A stretch of DNA of 64,000 bases from an uncultured Selenomonadales bacterium (GTDB lineage: Bacteria > Bacillota > Negativicutes > Selenomonadales > Selenomonadaceae): NCBI GenBank assembly GCA_947307055.1, contig CAMZHX010000004.1:87475-151474 (forward strand). The letters are read 5' to 3'. The notes beneath the pieces were generated by a model that did not search any database, was not told the origin of the DNA, and saw only the letters and a program-made list of their open reading frames with translations. Below, piece by piece: positions 26,304 to 34,163 of the stretch. How positions within the stretch are numbered: position 1 is the stretch's first letter; every line of letters starts with the position of its first letter. Position numbers and translations under genes: made by a program.

Positions 26304-27839
26304 ATGAAAATTTTTTCAGTGGCATTGATTGCGTCAATAATTTTCATGTGCGCGGCAAATGCAGAGGAAAATTTGACGATAACGCTGGAAGAAGCAATTA
26401 CCCTTGCGCTCGAAAACAATCGCTTAATAGAACAAGCGCAAGAGGATAGAGAATCGGCAAGATTGGAACTTTCAGCCGCCCGAAAAAGTTTCGGACCCAC
26501 TTTGAGTTGGAGTAGTTCTTCAATGCGGATTGGCGGCAGAAGTTATAACGACGCGCGTTCCAGACGTTGTCAAGTCAGAGCAATGGACGAGGAAACGCGC
26601 CTAGCGAATAATATTAACCTTGCGGATTACCCGCCCTATAAAAGTTCTAATTCAAATTCCGTGACTTTGTCGATTCCGATTTATACGGGCGGTCAACTCG
26701 AAGGGCAAATTAAATCGGCGGACTTCGGTTTGAATTCTGCTGATTTAACTTTGGAAAATACCCGTCAAGAAGTCAAATTGCAAACCGCGCAGGCTTATTA
26801 TCAAGTTTTGCAGTATAAAAACCTTATGGCAGTTCATCAAGAAGAATTAAATAATCTGAATGAGCATTTGCGCCATATTCAAATTCAATACGACGTTGGA
26901 AATGTCGCTATGGCGGACGTAATCGAAACGAAAGTGCAAATTGCTAACAGTCGACAGGAATTTAATACGGTGCGCGGCGATTATGCAAACGCGCTTGCCA
27001 CTCTCAATAACATTATCGGCTTTCCAAATGATATGCCCCTTGCAGTAACCGATAATTTGGATTATTTGCCTCACGAACAAAGCGAAATTGAATGTTTAGA
27101 ATATGCTTTGGAACATCGACCCGACGGAATCGCCGCCATTTACGAAATAAAACGCGCTGAAGCTCAAATAAATGCGGCAAAATCTGGTTTTCGTCCAAGC
27201 GTCTCAGCAATAATTCAAGGTTCAATGACCGGCGAAGGCGCATTTAAAGCTGACCAATCTAAAGAGAATTGGGCGGCCGGAATTCGTTTAGACTGGAATA
27301 TTTTCGACAACAATGTAACTTCAACACGAGTTGAGCAAGCAAAATCCGCGCAGAGAAAGGCCGAATCGATTGCAAGACAAAATCTCGAAACAATTCGGCT
27401 TGAAGTCCATAACGCTTACACAAATTTAAAAATCGCGGAAGAAAATATAAAAATTACGTCCGAAGCGGTCGAACAAGCTAAGGAAAAATTTTTAATATCG
27501 CAAGTGCGCTACGAAGAGGGCGAAGATACAAATTTGCCGGTCATGGAAGCGCAAGAAAAATTGACGAACGCTCAAATGAATTACTTTAACGCGCTGTATT
27601 CCTACAACATGAACAAAGCACAACTCGAAAAGGCTATGGGAATTCCGATTGAAATTGACGCGGCAATTTACTCCGCCGCAGTCGAAAATGGCAAAAATGC
27701 GAATAAAGCTTTGGAAAAATCAGCGGTTGCGCCCTCGACTATTTTGGACGAGCGCGGAAAAGTTAAAAAACGTTCCGAAGATGATATTCAGCCCGAAAGA
27801 AAATCTGAAACGGAAATTTTAAGCGATAAACCATTTTAG
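26304..27839 (+). CDS. TolC-family outer-membrane efflux protein
   Basis: A 511-residue outer-membrane channel. It has a signal peptide ending about ANA (residue 20), then two repeated helical hairpin halves typical of the family (ITLEEAITLALENNRLIEQA early on and the LEVHNAYTNLKIAEENI helix late), and strand segments such as SNSVTLSIPIYTGGQL and WAAGIRLDWNIFDNN. TolC channels take cargo from periplasmic adaptors across the outer membrane; here the two HlyD-like proteins at 15223-17369 are the obvious partners. ATG 26304 has GAGGTG 7 nt upstream. The C-terminal 60 residues are charged and probably disordered. The FAD oxidoreductase gene follows after 11 nt. A channel in the locus shows that the host has an outer membrane. 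Confidence 0.9.
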   Translation: MKIFSVALIASIIFMCAANAEENLTITLEEAITLALENNRLIEQAQEDRESARLELSAARKSFGPTLSWSSSSMRIGGRSYNDARSRRCQVRAMDEETRLANNINLADYPPYKSSNSNSVTLSIPIYTGGQLEGQIKSADFGLNSADLTLENTRQEVKLQTAQAYYQVLQYKNLMAVHQEELNNLNEHLRHIQIQYDVGNVAMADVIETKVQIANSRQEFNTVRGDYANALATLNNIIGFPNDMPLAVTDNLDYLPHEQSEIECLEYALEHRPDGIAAIYEIKRAEAQINAAKSGFRPSVSAIIQGSMTGEGAFKADQSKENWAAGIRLDWNIFDNNVTSTRVEQAKSAQRKAESIARQNLETIRLEVHNAYTNLKIAEENIKITSEAVEQAKEKFLISQVRYEEGEDTNLPVMEAQEKLTNAQMNYFNALYSYNMNKAQLEKAMGIPIEIDAAIYSAAVENGKNANKALEKSAVAPSTILDERGKVKKRSEDDIQPERKSETEILSDKPF

Positions 27840-27850
27840 GAGAAAAACTG

Positions 27851-28891
27851 ATGAAAGTATTCGATACGCAATATTTAATCATCGGAGCGGGCTTGGCGGG
27901 AAGTATTTTGTCATTTTTACTGCGCCGTTCGGGCTCGGAAGTGATTTTAGCTGAACTTTTAGACGCAAAAACCAAAGATAAACTTTGCGGCGGCGTCATG
28001 ATTGATTCCGCACTACAAAGTTTTAAAAAAATTTATGGCGAAAATCCGCAACAAGTATTGCCTCTGCATAAATTAAAAAGTTTTTGTCAACGCTTCGCCG
28101 GAAAAGAAATTTTAGCCAACAACACAGAAATTTTCACTTTGCCGCGAAAATCTTTGGATAATTTCGCACTTGAACGCGCTTTGGAAGTCGGCACAAGACT
28201 TTTCGACCGCGTAGCACTTAAAAGCGTCGATATGAATAATTTTTTGGCGTATTTTCTGGATTTACGCGACAAAACGCAATTCGCAATTCGATTTCAATTC
28301 ATAATCGGCGCGGACGGCGCGTCAAGCAAACTGCGCACATTGTTGATGGGAAAACGCCCGATAATTATTCCTACACTTCAAATCCAAACGCCTTGCGTAT
28401 CTGATGAGCTGATTTTTGCTTATTTGCCCGAAATTTTTAGCAGTCAAGTCGATTGGGGCTATTGCTGGTACATTCCTCAAGGAAAAATTGCTGTGGTCGG
28501 TTGCGTCGGTTCATCTTTCAGTAAACAAAAAAATTTAGTCCAAATATGCCGCAATAACCTTAAAAATTTTTGTTCGGAGCTTGGAATTGAGCAAAATATT
28601 TCGATACGTGGCGCGGCGATTCCGATTGATAAAATTTTACTTTCCTGCAACGAAAATGCATTTTTCATCGGTGATGCCGCCGGATTAAATGATACCGTCA
28701 CGGGCGGAGGGATTCATTACGCATTTATTTCCGCTAATTTGCTTTTTGAAGCTCTAATCGGCGCGGAAAATATTCGTTTGACTTACGAAAAGAAAATTTT
28801 TAATGCTATACAGCTGAAAACCACTCAACAGGCGCGAAAATCCCAATTTCTTACTTCGCTTGCCATACTCAAGAAAGGTTCTGAAATATAA
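27851..28891 (+). CDS. FAD-dependent oxidoreductase, geranylgeranyl-reductase/FixC-like
   Basis: A 346-residue flavoprotein. It shows the N-terminal dinucleotide-binding loop GAGLAGS (residues 13-19), a KLCGGVM motif resembling the CGG motif of geranylgeranyl reductases, the IGADGASSKLR motif in the middle and the FAD-contacting IGDAAGLNDTVTGGG near the end. There is no signal peptide or membrane helix, so it acts in the cytoplasm. The family reduces or oxidises prenyl chains, aromatic rings or halogenates; the substrate here is unknown. It starts 11 nt after the TolC stop behind TTAGGAG and so shares that transcript. A role in tailoring the peptide or a lipid attached to it is possible but unproven; an unrelated lipid or quinone role is equally possible. 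Confidence 0.8.
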   Translation: MKVFDTQYLIIGAGLAGSILSFLLRRSGSEVILAELLDAKTKDKLCGGVMIDSALQSFKKIYGENPQQVLPLHKLKSFCQRFAGKEILANNTEIFTLPRKSLDNFALERALEVGTRLFDRVALKSVDMNNFLAYFLDLRDKTQFAIRFQFIIGADGASSKLRTLLMGKRPIIIPTLQIQTPCVSDELIFAYLPEIFSSQVDWGYCWYIPQGKIAVVGCVGSSFSKQKNLVQICRNNLKNFCSELGIEQNISIRGAAIPIDKILLSCNENAFFIGDAAGLNDTVTGGGIHYAFISANLLFEALIGAENIRLTYEKKIFNAIQLKTTQQARKSQFLTSLAILKKGSEI

Positions 28892-28912
28892 TGGAAAATT
28901 TAATGACAACAG

Positions 28913-29026
28913 GTGAATTACTTGTCCGGAGATAATAAATGTATTGATGAACTTCGCGAAAGATTAGCGGAGGCGAAGAAAGAAATTTGCAATTTGCGAC
29001 GACTTGCCGAATATTTCAACGAGTAA
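28913..29026 (+). CDS. Possible small protein (37 aa)
   Basis: A GTG-started frame of 37 residues encodes an amphipathic helix (CIDELRERLAEAKKEICNLR) ending EYFNE. It has no clear ribosome site and lies between convergent genes, so it may be chance. I do not recognise it. Confidence 0.25.
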   Translation: MNYLSGDNKCIDELRERLAEAKKEICNLRRLAEYFNE

Positions 29027-29052
29027 AGTCGGCGGCTTGATTCGATAAACTG

Positions 29053-30309
29053 TCAAGGGATTATAACGCTTACAACAGTTCCGCCGCCCTTGCGAGGTTT
29101 TATCGTCATTTTTCCGCCGCACATTATTTCCAAGCGATTTTTTATGTTCGCCAAAGCAATATGGGGTTCGCGGTCGTCGGCAGGTGTAAAGCCGTGCCCG
29201 TTATCTTCAACGACGATTTCACTGCCAAAATTTGTTTCGCGAGTCCGAATTGAAATGCAAAGCGGCGCGTATTCCGGATCCATGCCGTGTTTGACGGCGT
29301 TTTCAACAATCGGTTGCAGTGTCAGCGGCGGCAAACGGAAATTTTTATGCGGCATATCGTACTCAACACAAAGGCTGTCCTCGAATTGCACCTGCTCAAC
29401 CGCTAAATATGCGCGGGTGTGCTCCAATTCGTCGGAAAAGGGGACAGTATCTTCGCTGGCAATAGCGGTAAAATTTTTTCGGAGATAAGTCGTAAAATCC
29501 AGCGTGACTTGCTGAGCCTTTTTAGAATCCCTCGCGCAAAGATAGTAAATACTCATCATTGCATTGTAAATAAAGTGCGGCCGCATTTGCAAAACCATAA
29601 TGCTTGCGCGTTGATGAGCAATTTCGCGCTGTTGCCCAACATACGACTCAATTTGGTCGTGAAGAATAATGCCGAACATAGCAAGCGTGGAAATGCTCAT
29701 GCTTAAAACAACGAGCAAAATAGACATGACAATCTGACTGCTGATGAATAAAGCAATTTGCAACGGTAGCAGATGCATCAGAAAAGCGACGAAATATTTT
29801 CGTGATAGTTTTTTGCGTTTGTAAATAACGCTTGCCGTATTAAGAAACATCACTGCGAATATAGGAGCCACTAAAAGCAAATGCCAAGAACCGTGAAAAT
29901 ATTGGTTATCGGGCGTGAAGTAATACAGGGACGTTGTAAACTGTGCGATTGCCAACAGGATAAAGTATATGACCCACAAAATTATTACGGTGCGGAAAAG
30001 CAAACTCTTTCGCCAGTCTTCCCCACAAGTGCGCAAAAGGTATGCTGTAAACATTGGCATAGGTATCGTAATGAGCAGATATTCAAAATAGCCGACAATT
30101 ATTCCCGCCAGTGTCATGCTCGGATCATCGTAAAACACAAAGTCGACGAAAAAGGCAATCATGTTAAGCACGAAAATGGCAAACAGGGTGACAAAGAACC
30201 GTTTGTTCCATTGATTCATGCCGGGCATGATGACGGCAACCCAAAATATAAGCACTGTCAATACCAGAACCGCGCCACATACGGAGAAATATATTTGCTC
30301 CCAAGTCAA
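29053..30309 (-). CDS. LytS-type sensor histidine kinase
   Basis: A 418-residue kinase. Residues 1-215 hold about seven hydrophobic helices forming a membrane sensor. The His_kinase domain follows with LQMRPHFIYNAM, whose His is the phosphorylation site, and the ATPase part has PLTLQPIVENAVKHG (N box) and VVEDNGHGF (G1 box), ending GGGTVVSVIIP. This is the LytS/YehU class, in which kinase and regulator are usually adjacent. The regulator gene at 30306-30905 lies just upstream on the same strand and overlaps by 4 nt, so the pair is co-translated. The signal cannot be told from sequence. It lies convergent to the peptide locus and might respond to it, but no evidence links them. Confidence 0.88.
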   Translation of the reverse strand: MTWEQIYFSVCGAVLVLTVLIFWVAVIMPGMNQWNKRFFVTLFAIFVLNMIAFFVDFVFYDDPSMTLAGIIVGYFEYLLITIPMPMFTAYLLRTCGEDWRKSLLFRTVIILWVIYFILLAIAQFTTSLYYFTPDNQYFHGSWHLLLVAPIFAVMFLNTASVIYKRKKLSRKYFVAFLMHLLPLQIALFISSQIVMSILLVVLSMSISTLAMFGIILHDQIESYVGQQREIAHQRASIMVLQMRPHFIYNAMMSIYYLCARDSKKAQQVTLDFTTYLRKNFTAIASEDTVPFSDELEHTRAYLAVEQVQFEDSLCVEYDMPHKNFRLPPLTLQPIVENAVKHGMDPEYAPLCISIRTRETNFGSEIVVEDNGHGFTPADDREPHIALANIKNRLEIMCGGKMTIKPRKGGGTVVSVIIP

Positions 30310-30905
30310 TTCTCTTCGCCTCCCAAAGGAAAAGGATACCGAAGATTTTTTAATTGCTCCCGAATGCCTTCCGCCGTAATCGGCTTGAGTGTAAAGCCGC
30401 TAGCTCCAGTGCTCCACGCGTCAAAGGCATATTCGATATACGCAGTCAAATAAATAACATTGGTACGGGGATTAATTGTAAGCAATATTCGGCAAAGGTC
30501 AAGCCCATTTGCTTTTCCCAGCTCAATATCAAGGAATGCCAATGCGATTCGATTTGCCTTCGCGTATTCAATCGCCTCTGAAGGTCGAGTAAAGCCCGTA
30601 ATAATTGCATTTGGCATAACCTCTTCCAAAATAGGCAGGGCTTCCGATAGAAATATTTTCCTGTCGTCGACCATGATTACGTTCGGGGCGTCGTCGCTTT
30701 CAACCGCCGCCAAAAGCAATGTATTAACATCTGTGCCGAGCGATTGAGAAATTCTGGAAATCATCACGGCATCAGGCAGACGACTACCGCTTTCCCAGCG
30801 AGCAATTGTGGAGCGCGTCACGTATATTCGCTCTGCCAATTCCCGTTGCGAAAATCCTTTGTCGGTACGAAGTTTTTTCAAGGTTTCTGCAAACAGTATA
30901 CGCAT
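30306..30905 (-). CDS. Regulator with N-terminal XRE helix-turn-helix and C-terminal receiver domain
   Basis: 199 residues. Residues 1-62 are a Cro/C1-type DNA-binding domain (GFSQRELAERIYVTRSTIAR, then WESGSRLPD). Residues 75-190 are a receiver domain with the acidic pair at Asp80-Asp81, phospho-acceptor Asp126 (LAFLDIEL), the Thr of YLTAY and the Lys of TLKPI, so it should be functional. Typical LytS partners are receiver-LytTR proteins; here the order is reversed and the DNA-binding domain is of a different class. ATG 30905 follows GAAGTGAG. It overlaps the kinase gene by 4 nt. It probably controls its own operon or nearby genes after phosphorylation by the kinase. Confidence 0.85.
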   Translation of the reverse strand: MRILFAETLKKLRTDKGFSQRELAERIYVTRSTIARWESGSRLPDAVMISRISQSLGTDVNTLLLAAVESDDAPNVIMVDDRKIFLSEALPILEEVMPNAIITGFTRPSEAIEYAKANRIALAFLDIELGKANGLDLCRILLTINPRTNVIYLTAYIEYAFDAWSTGASGFTLKPITAEGIREQLKNLRYPFPLGGEEN

Positions 30906-31145
30906 TTTCTTTACTCACTTCTTTTTTTCTGTAGTTTAATCATGCAAAGCCGGAAAAACAATAAGCAAGTGTGACAATCTAGAACCTCCATTGCTTGCAG
31001 AAATGAAAAGTAACATTTATTAACTTAAGCTTAAAATATTGAGGTAAATTTTGTCTTAATCACCGATTTTGACGGCTTTTTAATTTGCAGGAAAAGTTTT
31101 TGGGTGCGCCGAATATTTTTAGGAAATTTTGGCGAGGTGACCTCA

Positions 31146-33062
31146 ATGAGCGAAAGAGAAGAGATGACAGCACAAGAAGTTTTAAAGAAGTACGACGCCG
31201 AATCAAACACTATGGAATATACCGGCGCAATGGCAAAAATAATTTCGGCGATAGCAATAAGCTTTTCGATTTTTCAAATATACACGGCAAGTTTCGGATT
31301 GTTGGACGCGCAAATTCAACGGGCGATTCATTTGGGCTTTGGATTGTGTTTATCGTTCTTGCTGTACCCGACGCGAAAATCATGGCGGCGCGATAAACTC
31401 CACCCGCTCGATTTAATCTTGGCGATAGCGGGCGCGGCAACTCCGGCTTATATCGTGATAAATTATCGGGAATTGATTTTGCGAGCGGCTCTGCCAACTT
31501 CGACGGACGTAATGATTGGCGCGTTAGGAATTTTGCTCGTGATTGAAGCGGCGCGGCGAGTCGTCGGCATTCCTATGGTCTGCGTGGTACTATTCTTTAT
31601 AAGTTATGCGTTTGCGGGGCCGTACATGCCGGGACTTTTAGCGCATCGCGGCTTGACGATAGATTATTTTGTCAGCCACGTCTACTTCACGACCGAAGGC
31701 GTTTTTGGAATTCCGCTGGGCGTCTCGTCGACGTTCATATTTTTGTTTATCCTGTTCGGCGCGTACTTGGAAGGGACAGGGCTAGGGAAATTTTTTATCG
31801 ACGTGGCGAACTCAATCGCGGGTTGGGCGAGCGGCGGCCCTGCGAAAGTCGCGGTGTTATCAAGCGGTTTAATGGGGACGGTCAGCGGCAGTTCTGTCGC
31901 CAATGTTGTGGGCACCGGCTCATTGACAATCCCCATGATGAAAAAGTTGGGCTATCACAAAGATTTTGCGGGGGCGGTCGAGGCGGCAGCGTCAACGGGC
32001 GGACAACTTATGCCACCGGTCATGGGCGCGGCGGCCTTCCTAATGGCGGAATTTGTCGGCGTGCCCTATTTCGAAATTGTCAAGGCGGCAGTCATACCTG
32101 CGGCGTTATATTTTATCGGCGTCTGGCTCGGCGTACATTTCGAGGCTAAACGGAGCAATTTAAGCGGACTGCCGCGCTCGGAACTGCCTAAGCTCGGCGA
32201 ACTCTTGAAAACACGCGGGCATTTGGCGATTCCGCTAATCGTAATCGTGTACTTGTTGGTGAGCGGCTATACTCCAATGCGGGCGGCGTTAATCGCGATA
32301 ATTTTATCAATCGTGGTATCGAGCTTGAAAAAATCGACGCGCATGTCACCGGCGGCAATCGTCAAAGGATTGGAGACGGGCGCACGAAATGTTTTAGGCG
32401 TCTTAGTTGCTTGCGCGGCGGCCGGAATAATAATCGGGGTCGTGACGAAAACCGGCGTAGGCTTGAAATTAGCGTCGGCACTTTTGGATTTATCGGGCGG
32501 AATGATTTTGCCGAGCATGTTTTTGACGATGATAACGGCGATATTGTTAGGCATGGGCGTACCGACGACGGCCAATTACGTCATCACGTCGACGATAGCG
32601 GCTCCCGCGCTTATTCAAATGGGCGTGCCGATTTTGGCGGCGCATATGTTCGTGTTCTACTTCGGGATAATCGCAGACGTGACACCGCCGGTCGCATTGG
32701 CGGCCTATGCGGGTTCGGGCATATCGGGCGGCAACGCGCTAAGAACCGGAATCAACGCGTCAAAGTTGGCAATCGCGGCGTTCATAATCCCTTATATGTT
32801 CGTATTGAATCCCGAATTGATTTTGATTCATGGCGTGACGCTAGAGCTTGGCTTATCGCTTTTGACGGCGATAGTTGGAATGGTCGCGTTGAGTTCGTCG
32901 CTGATAGGATATTTAGCCGCGCCGCTCGTGACGTGGCAGAGAATAATTTTAGGCGCGGGCGGGCTCATGATGATTAAGCCGGGACTAGCGACGGACATAG
33001 CGGGCATAGTGATTTTTGCGGCGATTTTATTTCTGCAACTCAGACAAAAAAAGGAAGGATAA
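31146..33062 (+). CDS. TRAP transporter fused permease (4TM-12TM, DctQM type)
   Basis: A 638-residue membrane protein in which the small (4 TM) and large (12 TM) TRAP subunits are fused, as in TAXI-type systems. Conserved large-subunit segments include GLMGTVSGSSVANVVGTGSL, GGQLMPPVMGAAAFLMAEF and GMGVPTTANYVITSTIAAPA. TRAP transporters import organic acids or amino acids using ion gradients and a periplasmic binding protein. No binding-protein gene lies next to this one, so its partner must be elsewhere. ATG 31146 is chosen because GCGAGGTGA lies about 6 nt upstream; a frame-extending TTG at 31104 precedes it and adds 14 residues of non-family sequence. Confidence 0.9.
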   Translation: MSEREEMTAQEVLKKYDAESNTMEYTGAMAKIISAIAISFSIFQIYTASFGLLDAQIQRAIHLGFGLCLSFLLYPTRKSWRRDKLHPLDLILAIAGAATPAYIVINYRELILRAALPTSTDVMIGALGILLVIEAARRVVGIPMVCVVLFFISYAFAGPYMPGLLAHRGLTIDYFVSHVYFTTEGVFGIPLGVSSTFIFLFILFGAYLEGTGLGKFFIDVANSIAGWASGGPAKVAVLSSGLMGTVSGSSVANVVGTGSLTIPMMKKLGYHKDFAGAVEAAASTGGQLMPPVMGAAAFLMAEFVGVPYFEIVKAAVIPAALYFIGVWLGVHFEAKRSNLSGLPRSELPKLGELLKTRGHLAIPLIVIVYLLVSGYTPMRAALIAIILSIVVSSLKKSTRMSPAAIVKGLETGARNVLGVLVACAAAGIIIGVVTKTGVGLKLASALLDLSGGMILPSMFLTMITAILLGMGVPTTANYVITSTIAAPALIQMGVPILAAHMFVFYFGIIADVTPPVALAAYAGSGISGGNALRTGINASKLAIAAFIIPYMFVLNPELILIHGVTLELGLSLLTAIVGMVALSSSLIGYLAAPLVTWQRIILGAGGLMMIKPGLATDIAGIVIFAAILFLQLRQKKEG

Positions 33063-33118
33063 AAGATTTTGGCGGCGAAATTTTCACCGATAAAAATAGT
33101 TTAGTGGAGGAATAGTTA

Positions 33119-34078
33119 ATGGCGAATGATAAAGTACGCAAGGGTGCTCCGACTCTCGGCGACAAGAAAGGCATTTTGCTTGAGAGCGGCACGAATGAAT
33201 TTGAGATAGTAGAATTTAGTATCGGGGGCGTGAATTACGGAATAAACGTCGCCAAAGTTCGCGAGGTCATTCAGCGCATACCGGTTACGGCAATGCCGCA
33301 AGCTCATCCCTACGTTGACGGCTTATTCACTTTGCGCGGCAAGGCGATTCCTTTGGTGAATCTTCCGCGCTGCTTGAATGTTACGAACGGCGACGAGGCC
33401 AAAAATATTATCGTCACGGAAATTAACAATTACGACATAGGATTTTTGGTCGAGAACGTCTCGCGCATACACCGCATTTCCTGGAAGGATATGGAGCCTT
33501 CGCCCGAAGTCGGCGACCAAAGCCGCGTCGTCGGTATCATCAAAATGCCCGACCGAATTGTTTTGCTTTTGGACTTCGAGACGATTATTGCCGAGATTAA
33601 CCCCGAAATTAACGCCAAACTTACAACGGTCGCAGATGCTGATGCTGATGTTCGCGCGGTGCGTTCCGATGTTCATGTTGTCGTTGCGGAAGATTCGCCG
33701 ATGTTGCGCGACTTGCTCGTTACGACTTTGCACGATTCGGGCTACAGATTTGTTCGCGACTTCGGCAATGGTCAAGATGCTTGGGAATATCTGCAAGGGC
33801 TTGCGAGTAAGGAAGGCAGTATCGCTGAACACGTCGGCATAATCGTTTCCGATGTCGAGATGCCTAAAATGGACGGTCACAGATTGCTGAAACTCGTCCG
33901 CAATAATGACAGGTTGCGCGACGTGCCGTTTGTTTTGTTCTCGTCGCTCATAAGTGAAGAAATGCGTTTGAAGGGCGAAGAGCTCGGCGCGAGTGCTCAA
34001 ATTTCCAAGCCCGAAATCGGTCAGCTTATTGATTTGCTCGACAGCTTTATCTTTGGCAAAAAGAAGGTCAACATTTGA
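33119..34078 (+). CDS. cheV: Chemotaxis protein CheV (CheW-like plus receiver)
   Basis: 319 residues. The N-terminal CheW-like adaptor (about 25-165) contains FEIVEFSIGGVNYGINVAKV, HPYVDGLFTLRGKAIPLVNL and RVVGIIKMPDRIVLLLDFE. The C-terminal receiver (about 185-310) has the acidic pair in VVAEDSPMLR, the phospho-Asp in IIVSDVEMPKMDGH, the Ser of LFSSLI and the Lys of ISKPE. CheV couples receptors to CheA and adapts through phosphorylation, at the inner face of the membrane. GGAGG lies 8 nt before the ATG. The rest of the chemotaxis operon is not here, so it is a stand-alone gene. A heptamer hairpin follows the stop. Confidence 0.93.
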   Translation: MANDKVRKGAPTLGDKKGILLESGTNEFEIVEFSIGGVNYGINVAKVREVIQRIPVTAMPQAHPYVDGLFTLRGKAIPLVNLPRCLNVTNGDEAKNIIVTEINNYDIGFLVENVSRIHRISWKDMEPSPEVGDQSRVVGIIKMPDRIVLLLDFETIIAEINPEINAKLTTVADADADVRAVRSDVHVVVAEDSPMLRDLLVTTLHDSGYRFVRDFGNGQDAWEYLQGLASKEGSIAEHVGIIVSDVEMPKMDGHRLLKLVRNNDRLRDVPFVLFSSLISEEMRLKGEELGASAQISKPEIGQLIDLLDSFIFGKKKVNI

Positions 34079-34081
34079 AAA

Positions 34082-34150
34082 GGGAGAAGGGAAAAGGGAG
34101 AAGGGAGAAGGGGTTTGAACTTTTCTCATTTCCCATTTCCCTTTTCCCTT
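34082..34150. repeat. Inverted pair of GGGARAA heptamer runs
   Basis: Left arm: GGGAGAA, GGGAAAA, GGGAGAA, GGGAGAA, GGGG (34082-34113). Right arm 34123-34150 is the same motif inverted (units TTCCCAT and TTCCCTT). The arms can fold into a long imperfect hairpin that fills the cheV-glmM spacer and ends right at the glmM ribosome site. Confidence 0.75.
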
Positions 34151-34163
34151 AGGAGGTTTCACA

